DNA from: Gnetum montanum
Lineage: Eukaryota; Streptophyta; Gnetopsida; Gnetales; Gnetaceae
Reading direction: 5' to 3'
DNA: 28,670 nucleotides
NCBI GenBank assembly: GCA_015680685.1
Contig: MNCI01002794.1
Location: 113,614 to 142,283 of the forward strand
Of this stretch, positions 10,082 through 19,740 are shown one piece after another; the stretch's first letter is position 1, and every line of letters starts with the position of its first letter. The notes under the pieces are model-generated. The model was not told where the DNA came from. It saw only the letters and a program-made list of their open reading frames with translations, and did not search any database. The position numbers and the translations under genes are program-made.

Positions 10082-11063
10082 ATAGTACATGACTTTTTAC
10101 ACTTGGGAGATGAGGCTTTGACTACTTATGAGGCATCGTTTAGCCCTTAAAGTATGAGATACATTAGATTGACCCTTATGAGCTACAATCTTCACATTTT
10201 CAATGAAGTTTTACCTTGGGTTTCATGGGGTGAAGGTTAAATGATGAAAAATGATTACAACATGCAAATTTTGGTAGTGTTAAACTATCTACAACTAAGT
10301 CCATGACATTTATAAGATAAGTGAAAAAATAACTACCATATCATAACTTGACTTCATACTACATGAACTAGAGATATATAATCATAATCAATAATATGAA
10401 GTAATGCTCTATGTGAACTTCCCATAAAAATACATTTCAAAAATGAACACTGTATAACTTATGAATTTACCAAATGATCTCTATCTAATGAAGCCAATAT
10501 TAAAATTTAATAGAATATGATGGTGAGTGATTTTTCTACTTTTTAAAAAATTTATGAACTATTTTTGTCACTTTAAATGATTCCTAAAATATCAAGAAAA
10601 TAATTAGAGATATCAGGTGTTATACTAACTTTACATTTTTATATGTAAGTTAGAGTTTCAGCTACATTAACATCTTTAATAGCTTAACTCTTCTCAAAAG
10701 GCCTCATTTTTTACTTCTACATAATTGGTAATGCCTTTCTTGATCACCATCTCCAAAAAGCCTTAGATTTGATGAGTCACTTTACTTATGATATCACTTT
10801 GATCTTTTCCTTTTCATTCTTAGTTTTGACATCTAACACCATCTTCTACATTGATCCTAGGTCATAGTTTCAACATTAGCTTTGATATTATTCTTAATGT
10901 CTGACATCATTTAATATTTTAATTTTTAACATCACATTTATACATTGACCACATTTCGACATTAACTTCAACAACTTACATCATTTCTTCTATTCAAAAG
11001 CTTCTAAAATTTTTTGTGGTCTCTAATGCATTGTTTCTTAGTTATCAAAAAGCATTTCTAGCC
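10082..11063. other. AT-rich gene-free stretch, possibly U3 of the following Ty3/gypsy element
   Basis: No frame of interest. From about 10810 to 10985 the words ACATC, GACAT and ACATTAAC recur loosely. The stretch ends at a good TATA box (11064), so it may be the U3 of a plus-strand LTR. The left end could not be located. Confidence 0.35.
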
Positions 11064-11071
11064 TATAAATA
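11064..11071 (+). promoter_or_regulatory. TATA box, candidate LTR promoter of the plus-strand Ty3/gypsy element
   Basis: TATAAATA within GCCTATAAATAGGAAC. A poly(A)-signal-like AATAAAA follows about 45 bases later. That arrangement (TATA, short R, AATAAA) is common in plant LTRs, and the gag remnant of the plus-strand element lies downstream. Confidence 0.5.
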
Positions 11072-11923
11072 GGAACATACCCTTATTTAAAAGGGATTGA
11101 ATCACTTATAGAAAAATAAAATTTTGAAAAGAACAATTTTAGTGATAATTCCTTTTTTAAGCATCAAAACCTCTTAAGTGTTTTTAGTTATTTCAAAGCT
11201 TCTAATTTCCATTTATCTTTTCCCTAATAGAACATATTATATTTTCATTATGTTTTCCTCCTAACTTATGATGATTTCATTCAAATACGAATCTATTCAT
11301 CGATCAAGTTTAACCCTTTCTTTATCTTTCCATCTTTGCATATGTAATAGTTTTATTTCATGAATGAGTTTTTATCAGGTGCATGCATTAGAGAAACATA
11401 GAGTAACATAGATCCTTAGCCACTATCTCTAATCCAAAATCTAATTTTCAAGATCATTGTTTCACTTGTTCAAGCTCTTTTCTACTTGTTTTTTGAGTTT
11501 TATCATTATAGAACTCATGTATATTCTACTTTGTTACATTTGATTTAAGAATAAAATTCACTTTTTAAATTTCTAGATCAAACATCTAGTACATTGTAGA
11601 CTCTATCATATCTTTACTTTTCCATGTGATATTCTAATGAATTGATCTATCTTTTCTCTAATATTTTTGTTTCACTTACATGAAATAGCAATAACTTATT
11701 TACATTTACATCTAAATTTATAGCAATTAACAATATTGCATTATTGCCATTTTTGTTCAATTTCCGTATCTATATTATGCATAAACATAACTGTGTGATC
11801 TATAAATCCTCATTCAATTTGAGGATACATCTTCAAATTGTTTAATGGCAATAAAATGGTTGGATTGTTTTGTGAAAAGTTTTTGGAAATTCAGTTACAA
11901 TGATTTTCATCATAACATCTTTT
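11072..11923. other. AT-rich stretch, candidate R-U5 of the Ty3/gypsy LTR
   Basis: No coding signal. It is bounded by the TATA box at 11064 and the candidate primer-binding site at 11924. The LTR end probably lies just before 11924, but I could not pair its terminus with a left end. Confidence 0.3.
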
Positions 11924-11941
11924 TGGTGCTATAAGGAGGGT
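11924..11941 (+). other. Candidate decayed primer-binding site
   Basis: TTTTTGGTGCTATAAGGAGGG resembles the TTTGGCGCC...GGGGA type of primer-binding site used by Athila/Tat-like gypsy elements, if the CpG and a neighbouring C have become T. It is placed between the promoter and the gag remnant, as expected. The match is short, so this is tentative. Confidence 0.3.
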
Positions 11942-12299
11942 TGATTCAATAAGAAGTAGGCTATATTTCCGTAGGATCTTCCTATTAGAATACTTAAGTT
12001 ATTTTTAATGCATCATCTTATAACTTTTATTTCCATATCAATACTCTTTGTTAAAACATTGTTTGGTCATAACCTACCTCATTTAACTTCTTTTTTCTCC
12101 AGTCCATTAGTAATAGTCCTATATATCTTTAGGATTACAAGAAGACCATTTCATGTCATAGCATCATCATTAAATATTGATTTTTCATGCTCCAAATACT
12201 TCATTAAATAAGATGAAACTAGGAATTCTATGAAGGACTATGCTAGGGAGACTATAATATAACTTTTCTTAAAAGAGAACTTGGTTATGTACATTCCCT

Positions 12300-12981
12300 A
12301 AAAATGCTAAGAATAATGCTGCAATATGAAACTACTAATGAATTGCCTTCTTAACTTTTTGATCCAAATAATCTTATTGAGATAAATTCCAATGAAGCAA
12401 AAGAAGTTCTTGAATTTATTATGTAATCAAGAAAATATATAGATTTACCTACAAATTGGAGAAGTTAGAAAAAAGGCCATCCATAATCAATTTCTTAATC
12501 CTAACATTACTCTTAGAAAAAATAGAAAAATCATAAGCTTAGAATTTGATGTTTATTTTAATGATGATAATGAAGAATTGTTAGCTAAGGCCCTAAATAA
12601 ATCCAACCCTCTATCATATCACATGCATAATATCAATGATACTTCTGAACATGTTTCTTTGCTTAGATCTCTTCCTCTTAATATTAAGGACTCTAGCCTT
12701 AGCCTTCAAGTCAGCTTTATTTTCTTGTCATGTAACCTCTTTTCTTCCAATAATGCTAATAATTCATGTTCATTCTTGTAGTCCCTAATCTTGTTTATTG
12801 GGTATTCATATTTTGTTCCTTAGCCCCAATCCACTATTTCATCATTTCCTTGCATTCCAACTTCTACTATTACTGCTTCTTCCTTTTTTAGTACTATTGA
12901 GCCCAATTACATGCAACCTACTTCTATATATCCTCCTAATTCTATTTCACTAGGCTTGCCTATCTCAATACCATATGAACC

Positions 12982-13023
<42 letters not shown>

Positions 13024-13537
13024 GTATGTATTTTATGACTTCCTTGTAATAGTTATTACCTACTTTTATAAAGAATTTTAAGTTCAGTGTACATTAAAGC
13101 AATAGTCTTATGTCTTTTGTGGTAATTAAGCAACCTCCTAATTAGCCTATTAATAAATTCATATTTTTATGGACAATAGCATCTACTAAGTTACCATATC
13201 TCTTATAGAAATGTCACCTTCAAGATATTTTTGAAACTATAGTTAGTGGATACATTTAGAAGACAATGGCTTATCCTAAACTCTATTCTCTAAATTATGC
13301 TTTCTGAGATACCAAGTACATTAAAGAAGTTGAAATTCAACATGCTAACAAAGAATTACTATCAATATAGAATGAAGCTAAGAGTGTTATAAAAAAGGAA
13401 AAAGGATAGCTGCCATCAAAAAGTGTCTCTCCTATTTTACAATGATAAAATAGTGCTCCTCAACCTTCTGCATCTCCTTCACTTTATTAATCTAGGAGTT
13501 AAAAGTATAAGGACCAATATACTAAAATCCCCATGAG
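12300..13537 (+). pseudogene. Ty3/gypsy gag, N-terminal and central part, interrupted at its right end
   Basis: Plus-strand frames between 12360 and 13537 read as a hydrophilic protein with many stops: DVYFNDDNEELLAKALNKS near 12550, a Pro/Ser/Thr-rich stretch near 12830-12960, and a Lys/Glu-rich stretch (EVEIQHANKELLS) near 13330. The last codons before the copia insertion are DQYTKIPM (13512-13535). These match the R-x-YTPIPM-type segment that lies upstream of the zinc knuckle in many plant gypsy gags. The remainder of gag continues at 19461 in the same phase. A TA/TATG microsatellite interrupts the frame at 12985. Assignment rests mostly on the join to the right half. Confidence 0.5.
12985..13031 (+). 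repeat. (TA)n(TGTA)n microsatellite
   Basis: About 13 TA units are followed by five TGTA units. It is simple slippage sequence inside the decayed gag region. Confidence 0.95.
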
Positions 13538-13542
13538 GTAAT
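13538..13542. repeat. Target-site duplication of the copia element, left side
   Basis: GTAAT precedes the left LTR and pairs with GTATT (19461-19465) after the right LTR; four of five bases match. Removing the element and one copy leaves the gypsy gag reading frame in phase across the site, which supports this placement. Confidence 0.6.
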
Positions 13543-13705
13543 AGAGGATTTTTGAACTTAGAGAGGGGGGAAGATGAATAAGTGGCCCAATTTCAAACTT
13601 AAAGATATACACACACTTAATGATTCCAACAAGCTCAAGCACATCAACCCCGCAGGGCAATAAGAACATGAATTACAAGGAATAATTACAACTTAGTTTG
13701 ATGAT

Positions 13706-13715
13706 CCTTTTATAG
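13706..13715 (-). promoter_or_regulatory. TATA box of the copia 3' LTR
   Basis: On the minus strand, CTATAAAAGG within CCTAACTATAAAAGGATC. The equivalent site in the other LTR (18837-18846) reads CTATACAAGG, so the 5' LTR, which would drive the element, has the weaker box. Confidence 0.65.
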
Positions 13716-13914
13716 TTAGGTACAACACACTTTACAATGCCAAAATGATAAGACAATGAGAAGCAATAGAGAATTCGATGATTACAAATGATTATCCAAT
13801 GAACACAACAAGGCTTTCTCTTTTTCCAATGCACATCAAGTCTTCTTATAGTTGATGTATTTTTAAATCCATCTTAGAACTCATGTAATGGCTATACAGT
13901 GGTCACTAATGATC

Positions 13915-14290
13915 ATGGGAGATGTCTTATTCATGCCTAAGACATCTCTCTAAATTTGACTTCAATTCTAGGAAGACCTTTTATTTTGTGAAAGATGTCT
14001 TTTTTAAGTTTCCATTCTGGAAGATGTCTTTGTCTTGTGGAAGATGTCTTTCTAGTACTAGCCTTCATTCAGTGAAGACATATTTCTAGTATTAACCTTC
14101 ATTTGGTGAAGACATCTTTTTGTGATGAAGACACCTTTGCCCAGAGAAAGACATCTATTGCTTCTTGAAGATGTTTTTTCCTGAAACCAATTCAATTCTA
14201 CCAAGACATCTATTGTTTCTCAAAGTTGTGTTTCTTTATCTTCCTTTTCATGCCAAGAATTTTGTTATTTCTTAGAGACATCTTTCTTCA
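13915..14290. repeat. Array of AAGAYRTCTT words in U3 of the copia 3' LTR
   Basis: AAGATGTCTT, its complement AAGACATCTT, or one-base variants occur about ten times in 375 bases (for example near 13918, 13940, 13989, 14021, 14040, 14108, 14147, 14204 and 14276), in both orientations. The 10-mer is palindromic except at its centre. The array lies upstream of the LTR TATA box and also occurs in the right LTR, so it is an old feature of the family. A dimeric transcription-factor site is a reasonable guess. Confidence 0.75.
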
Positions 14291-14430
14291 TATTCCTACA
14301 TGATGAATCCTTCATTCCTTGCCCACGGCCTTGCTCAATTTTGTCTTGTAAGCATAATAATCATAGATATGAAAACAAACTTATCTTTCATTTTTCTTAA
14401 TGTTTTGACATACCAAAACCAAAAGTTCCA

Positions 14431-14450
14431 TAATCTCTTCCTCTTTGGTA
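14431..14450 (-). other. Polypurine tract of the copia element
   Basis: On the minus strand, AAAGAGGAAGAGAT stands directly before the 3' LTR start. This purine run primes plus-strand DNA synthesis in retrotransposons, and its position confirms that the left LTR is the 3' one. Confidence 0.7.
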
Positions 14451-14680
14451 ATGTCCAAAACTTAAGAAAATGGGTTAGTCTTGTTCCAATAATAAAAATA
14501 CTACTTACTTCTCCCATTTTTTGGACATAACTAAAAAGGTAAGGCAAACTACCCCTAAGTAGATGCATAGTGAAAAGAAAATATTTTTGGTATTTTGGAT
14601 TTGTTATTTTTGTTTATTTTTTTTATTTAGAGTAATAATAGAATGAATGAAAATATTCACATGACAAGATAAGGTCATAT
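14451..14680 (-). other. 3' untranslated region of the copia element
   Basis: Sequence between the end of RNase H and the polypurine tract. Overlapping frames on both strands (14300-14568) are spurious. Confidence 0.6.
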
Positions 14681-15600
14681 CCTGATATCCTTGCATAGTG
14701 ATGTCAATCGATGTTCATCTAAGGGTTTTCTGAAGGCATCAGCTAGTTAACTTTTAGTTCCAATCAACTCTAGTATGACATGACCATGTTGTGTATGCTC
14801 TCATATGAAATGATGGAAAATATTAATATGTTTGATATGAGAATGTTGGATTGGATTCTTGGTTATGTTGATGGCACTCTTGTTATCACAGTAAATAGGA
14901 GTTGATTCTACATTTACTCCCAGATCTTTGAGAGTCTCCTTCTTCTAATGTAATTGAGAATAACAACTACCAACAAATATGTATTCAACTTCTACAATTT
15001 AAATATCTATAGAGCTTTACTTATTTATTATTTAGAAAAAAATACTTCTTCCAAAAAAGAAATAATTACCACTCATGATATGATGATCATTAGAATATCC
15101 TACCCAATTTGCATCATAATAACTAACAAGATCAAGGGAGGAATCCTTTGGATACCAAAGGCTCCACTTAGTAGTACCTTTTAAGTAGTGAAAGTTTCAT
15201 TTAATAGACTAGTAGTGAGAATTTGTTGGAGTTGATTGATATCTAGCACACAATCCAACACTTAAAGCTATATCTGGTCAACTTGTAGTTATATCAAAAA
15301 GACTACCAATCATATCTCTATAAAGCTTGGGATTGACTGGTTTACCTTGATCATCTTTAACAAGTTTAGAATTTGTAGCCATTAGAGTACCTTTAACTTT
15401 AACATTAGCCAAGATGTATTTTAGTAGAAAAACTTTTACATACTTGGTTAGACATAAAAATGTTTTATCAATTGTCTAATAGATCTAAAACCCAAGAAAT
15501 TTCTTGAGTTCTCCCATCATGCTTATTTCAAATTTGGATTGCAAGAGATCAAAAAACTTCTTGCAAAGGATTTCATTAGTGGTACCAAAAATAATATCAT
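14681..15600 (-). pseudogene. Copia RT C-terminal part and RNase H, decayed
   Basis: After YVDDIIFG the minus strand reads FEISMMGELKKFLGF, then KGTLMATNSKLVKDDQGKPV, KLYRDMIGSLFDITTS, PDIALSVGLCARYQ, YLKGTTKWSLWYPKDSS, then RNase H with [31 protein letters not shown] (about 14900), [14 protein letters not shown] and LADAF.KPLDEHRL near 14700. All are standard copia landmarks in the usual order, interrupted by stops (several TAG) and small indels. Confidence 0.9.
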
Positions 15601-16140
15601 CAACATATATTTGAATAATTAAAAGATCTTTTCGTTCTCTTTTAATAAATAGTGTAACTTTAACCTTACCTCTTTCAAACCCATTAGATATGAGATGTTG
15701 GAAAAGTATTTCATACCAAGCTCTTGGAGCTTGTTTAAGACCATAGAAAGCCTTCTTAAGTTTGTAGACATAATCAGTCTTGATGGAATCAACAACACTT
15801 CAAGTTGTTCAATATAAGCTTTTTCTTGTATGGTTCCATTTAGAAATGCACTTTTGACATCCATTTGATAAAGCTTGATTTTTTGATACTTGCATATGCA
15901 AGAAGAAGTCTAATAGATTCTAGCCTAGCAATAGGAGCAAAATTTTCATCAAAGTCTATTCCTTCTTGTTGGTTATATCCTTTAGCAACTAATCTGTTCT
16001 TGTTCTTTATGATGTTTCCATTTTCATTAGTATTATTTCTAAAGATCAATTTATTCACAATAATAGGTCTGTTAGTAGGCCTAGATGTTAATTCCCATAC
16101 ATCATTTCTAGCAAATTGAATAAGTTCTTTTTGCATAGTT
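15596..16140 (-). pseudogene. Copia reverse transcriptase N-terminal part, decayed
   Basis: The minus-strand frame from 16136 reads MQKELIQFARNDVWEL, then FRNNTNENGNIIKNKNRLVAKGYNQQEGIDFDENFAPIARLESIRLLLAYAS in order. It shifts near 15870 into the frame with MDVKSAFLNGTIQEKAYIEQ (from 15864), and shifts again near 15800 into KTDYVYKLKKAFYGLKQAPRAWYEILFQ. The catalytic YVDD is at 15596-15607. At least two frameshifts break the enzyme, but the catalytic residues remain. Confidence 0.93.
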
Positions 16141-17330
16141 GAAATTCACCCTTCCTCTCTTTTAGCTTCCTTAAAATTTTTGGGTTTAAGCTGTGAAAGA
16201 TATGTGGAGAAGGCACAAATATCCTTAATTTGGCTTCTAGTACAAGAAAATTCTTGAACTTCTCTAATTATATCATTAATAGAGAGATTTTTGCTAAGTC
16301 TGGGCATTTTTGGTAGAGTGGAAGATATTTCTTGATCATCATCATTTTCTTCCTCTCCATGTTCACTAGTAGATTCTGAATTCTTGTCATCTTGTACTAA
16401 AGTTGGGTTGGATAATTTCTAAATGGAAATAGCTTTGTCATTAGGTTGAGGACAAGTAATGTGATAGTCATTTATTTTAACGTTTATCGTTTCCTCTATT
16501 GTATTTGTTCTTTTGTTAAACACTCTATATGCCCTACTAACTAGACAATAACCTAAGAAAATTCCTTCATCAATTTTTGCATCAAACTTTCTCAAGGTAT
16601 CTTTATCATTTATGATATAGAAATTTGAACCAAAAATATGTAAGTAAGCTACTAAAGGTTTTCTACCAGTCTATGGCTCATAAAGGGTTTTGGAAGTGAA
16701 TTGTCTTACTAGAACTCTGTTTGACATGTCAAAGGCAGTGTTGATAGATTTAGCCTAGAAGTGGTAATGAAGATCCAAATCATTTAATATCATTCTCCCC
16801 ATCTCATTTAAGATTTTTTTTTGTTTTTTTAGCTACACCATTTTGTTGAGGAGCTCTTGTAGCAGAGAATTGATGTAGAATGTCATTCATTTGACAAACT
16901 AGTTTAAATTTTGCATTTTTAAACTCACCTCCATTATTACTTCTAATAATCTTAATACCATATCCTTTTTCTTTTTGGATCTAATTGGTAATTCTCAAAA
17001 AATTATCAAGCACTTCATCTTTGTGATATAAAAAGGAAGCCCAAGTAAAGCAAGAATAATCATCAACAATAATTAGAAAATATTGTTTCTTTCATAGGCT
17101 AACAATTTGAATTAGACCAACTACATCCATATGAAGTAATTCTAAAGGATGAGGAGTAGAAATACAATTTTTTTTACCAAATTTTACCCTTGTTTGATTT
17201 CCCTTTTAATAGGCTTCACATGTATTTAGATTGAAATCTTTAAGCTTAGGGAGACGATGCACCATTTCTTTTGTCACTAAGGTCTAGAGAATTTCCTTGT
17301 TGATGTGCCCAATTTCCTATGGTAAAGATG
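16141..17330 (-). pseudogene. Copia integrase and linker, decayed
   Basis: Read on the minus strand from about 17330: the HLYHRKLG start of the zinc-binding domain, then NTCEAY (second Cys of the pair changed to Tyr), FGKKNCISTPHPLELLHMDVVG (first Asp at 17125-17127), VDDYS, FLYHKDEVLDNF, IIRSNNGGEF (second Asp is Asn at 16936-16938) and QQNGVAKK (Glu is Lys at 16828-16830, 36 codons on). Then come the copia-specific SRAYRVFNKRT segment near 16530 and the acidic linker EHGEEENDDDQE near 16350. The last segment before RT reads STYLSQLKPKNFKEA. Catalysis is lost. Confidence 0.92.
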
Positions 17331-17790
17331 TGTATCATCTACACAACTTACTAAACACTTGGATTTAAGGTTAGGAGAGTTTCCAAACATAGTAGTATAT
17401 ACATTTTCTTTTCTAGATCCTTCAATTACAATATTTCTAGTAGTTAAATCTTGTATTCTACAACTTTCTTTTGAAAAGGTAGCATTAAAATTGGATTCAC
17501 AAAGCTGACTCACACTAAGAAGATTATTTTTTAATCCATCAATGAAAAACACTTTGTTCATAGTGGGTAGTCCCTTACATCTTCCTCCTATGATACCAAT
17601 ACCTATTATGGGTGCTTCCATGTCATCTCCAAATGTGACTATACCACAATTTTATTTTATGAAGTGGGTGAATTAGGATTTGTCACCTATCACATGCCTT
17701 GAACACCCACTATCAATATACCATGTGCTAGCATTGTCATTGGAGAAGATAATTTGTGCCATCAAATTCTTTTCAATCTTTTCTTGTTTC
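17277..17790 (-). pseudogene. Copia protease and GAG-pre-integrase region
   Basis: The aspartic protease begins with WYIDSGCSRHVIGD (about 17722-17690), the DSGCSRH signature of Ty1/copia, then a stop and a broken stretch. The longest clean frame (17621-17277) carries GIGIIGGRCKGLPTMNKVFF, the DGLKNNLLSVSQLCE segment and SRKENVYTT, ending in HLYHRKLG, where integrase starts. The catalytic Asp is still present. Confidence 0.92.
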
Positions 17791-17849
17791 TTTCTCCAAC
17801 CTTGCATGTTCTTTTTAGGCTAGTTTTTCAAAAACCAAGAGTGATGATG

Positions 17850-18362
17850 CATTCTATGATAACACTAAGATTGAACATGGCTGCATTTACCACAAAATAA
17901 ACATTTAAAATTATTTAATCTAGAATATTTTCCAAACCTAGGTAAATGGTATTTTCGATTCTTGGATTTCTCCGAAGAGCTCTTGTTCATCTACTCAAAC
18001 ATTCTTGTTAATTCTTGAATCTCAGTCCTATAGTATTAGCTCTTCCTTTTGAGGTAAAAGCATTCATCATTAAGAATTTTAATTTTTATCTCCTTAGCAT
18101 GTAAAGAATCTATTATTTCAATGAAAAATTTTTTGAAAGAAAGAATGCTATGGTAAAATGTTTCATACCTATCTTCAAAGGAAGCATTATTTGGATAATC
18201 ATAAGAATTGTTAAATTTACAAGTATAGTCTTCTATCTTTCTAAATGTAAGAAAGGAAATAATACACTTACCTTCATAAAAGAGGTGACAAATGAATTGA
18301 ATGCACCAATTGATAATGTCCATTAGGCTTGATCTAATGCAAAGGATTCCTTTCATGTTCAC
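17850..18362 (-). pseudogene. Copia gag remnant with zinc knuckle, shortened
   Basis: The knuckle CLFCGKCSHVQS.C (about 17910-17865) has the C-x2-C-x4-H-x4-C spacing, with a stop in place of one residue. A Lys/Ser-rich segment precedes it. The upstream frame (18362-18036) reads KKFFIEIIDSLHAKEIKIKIL. Only about 450 bases lie between the primer-binding site and the knuckle, which is short for copia gags of this type, so the N-terminal part appears deleted. That frame itself has little similarity I can recognise. Confidence 0.75.
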
Positions 18363-18386
18363 TCTTCAAGAGAGCAAGATTACCAT

Positions 18387-18398
18387 GCTTTGATACCA
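18387..18398 (-). other. Primer-binding site of the copia element
   Basis: The minus strand reads TGGTATCAAAGC, one base from TGGTATCAGAGC, the plant initiator-methionine tRNA complement. It lies two bases inside the LTR that begins at 18401. Confidence 0.88.
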
Positions 18399-18400
18399 CT

Positions 18401-19460
18401 TGAGGATCATTGAACTTAGAAGGGGAAGGATGAATAAGTTCCTTAAGTTTGAACTTAATGATATACCCACACTAAATTTTAACATGATCCTACAACTTGG
18501 GTAGTCCACACTTGGAGGGTAGCTCACAAGCATAGCTAAGAACTTTGTTGCTCTCAACACGTGATTGAAGGATCCACACCCTGTATAGTCTTCAAGCCCT
18601 ACTTCAAAGTATTGTGCTACAACACCAATCAAATAACCTTTACAAAGGTCCTATCAAACTTGGAAATGTGATTTTAGGGCTTCCACAACCTTTACAATCT
18701 TGAGCTCCCCACCAGAGTGTTGTATCATAGCACCAAAAACTCAATCCTGGAGGATCCCAACAAGCTCAAGCACATCAACCCCATAGTGCAACAAAAACAC
18801 GAATTACAAGAGATAATTGCAACTTAGTTCTGTGATCCTTGTATAGTTAGGTATAACACACTTTACAATGCTAAAATGATAAGACAATGAGAAGCAATAT
18901 AGAATTAAATGATTACAAATGATTATCCAATGAATATAACAAGGCTTTCTCTTTTCCCAATGCACATCAAGTTTTCTTATAATTGCTTTGCTTCTGAATC
19001 CATCTTGGAACTTGTGGTATGGCTAGCCAATGATCACTAATGGTCATGAAAGACATCTTCTTCATGGTTGAGATGTCTCTCTAAATTTTCCTTTAATTCT
19101 TGAAAGATGTCTTTGTTTCATAAAAGATTTCTTTCTAAAGTCTCCATTCTAGAAGATGTCTTTCTTGTACTATCCTTCATTTAGTGAATGCATCTTTCTA
19201 TGATGAAGATGTCTTTGCTTGGAGAAATACATATGCTATTTCTTGAAGATTTCTTTGCCTAAAACCACTTCAATTCTACCAAGAAATCTACTATTTATCA
19301 TAGACATCTTTCTTCATCTTCCTTTGCATGATGAACCCTTCATTCCTTGCCCATATCCTTACTCAATTTTTTCCTACAAGCACAACAATCATAGACATGC
19401 AAACAAACTTGTCTTCCATTTTTCTTAATGTTTTGACATATCAAAACCAAAATGTCCATA
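18401..19460 (-). repeat. 5' LTR of the copia element (right copy)
   Basis: It starts TGAGGATCATTGAAC on the plus strand and ends ..AAAATGTCCA (19458), or two bases later if the target duplication GTATT is used. It keeps the 267-base segment missing from the left LTR (18486-18752). AAGAYRTCTT words cluster at 19040-19310. The TATA position (18837-18846) is degraded. The frames at 18366-18632 and 19219-19428 are not genes. Confidence 0.9.
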
Positions 19461-19740
19461 GTATTTTCTACTCCTTAATAATCTCTTTAAAGATGACCAT
19501 TTAAGAAGGAAACATGTATCTAATCAAGCAAGAGTATGATACCATCAAATCCAATTAATAGAAATGGACCTTTTCCAAAGATAAGAGGGAGATCCTAAAG
19601 TTTTAAAATGGTATGCTTATAGAAAATATTGTTATTACAATGATAATACTAAGCATGATATAGATAAATGTAGAAATATGAAAGGTGATAATTAGGATCT
19701 TATAGACAAAGGAAAAATAATGGTTGAAAATGAACCATAA
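19461..19740 (+). pseudogene. Ty3/gypsy gag, right part with zinc-knuckle-like motif
   Basis: This continues the gag interrupted at 13537, in phase. The plus-strand frame reads FLLLNNLFKDDHLRRKHV, then KVLKWYAYRKYCYYNDNTKHDIDKC and RNMKGDN.DLIDKGKI. This is the C-x2-H-x4-H-x4-C segment followed by 'IQDLIDKG' that marks plant gypsy gags, with the first His replaced by Asn and a TAG where Gln is usual. The frame ends at TAA (19738-19740). Confidence 0.72.

Larger units (their letters stand above)
13543..14430 (-). repeat. 3' LTR of the copia element (left copy)
   Basis: It matches 18401-19458, starting at GAGGAT..TTGAACTTAG and ending in the plus-strand text GACATACCAAAACC..CCA. Relative to the right LTR it lacks 267 bases. 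The right LTR has GATCC at both ends of that segment (18486 and 18753), while the left reads a single GATTCC. On the minus strand the order is U3 (14430 to about 13716, with the AAGAYRTCTT array), TATA (13706-13715), then R-U5. The minus-strand start TATGGAAC follows the polypurine tract. Confidence 0.9.
13543..19460 (-). mobile_element. Nested Ty1/copia LTR retrotransposon, nearly complete, decayed
   Basis: Two direct LTRs (13543-14430 and 18401-19458/19460) enclose a minus-strand gag-pol with the copia order: zinc knuckle, protease, integrase, RT, RNase H. A primer-binding site lies next to the right (5') LTR and a polypurine tract next to the left (3') LTR. Motifs such as the WYIDSGCSRH protease start, the LADAF...KPL end and the general LTR length suggest the SIRE/Maximus side of Ty1/copia, though only a tree would settle that. 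The LTRs agree at roughly 88-90 % over about 230 bases compared by eye, so insertion is old. Gag is short and every large frame is broken, so it is not autonomous now. Confidence 0.93.

Noticed and set aside
12985-13031. Microsatellite as a regulatory or matrix-attachment element
   Set aside because: Simple TA/TGTA slippage with no supporting context.
14300-14568. Overlapping frames on both strands near the copia 3' LTR
   Set aside because: They cross the LTR boundary, polypurine tract and 3' untranslated region, and neither resembles a protein.
18366-18632. 88-codon minus-strand frame
   Set aside because: It spans the primer-binding site and LTR end of the copia element and starts inside the LTR; it is a shadow.
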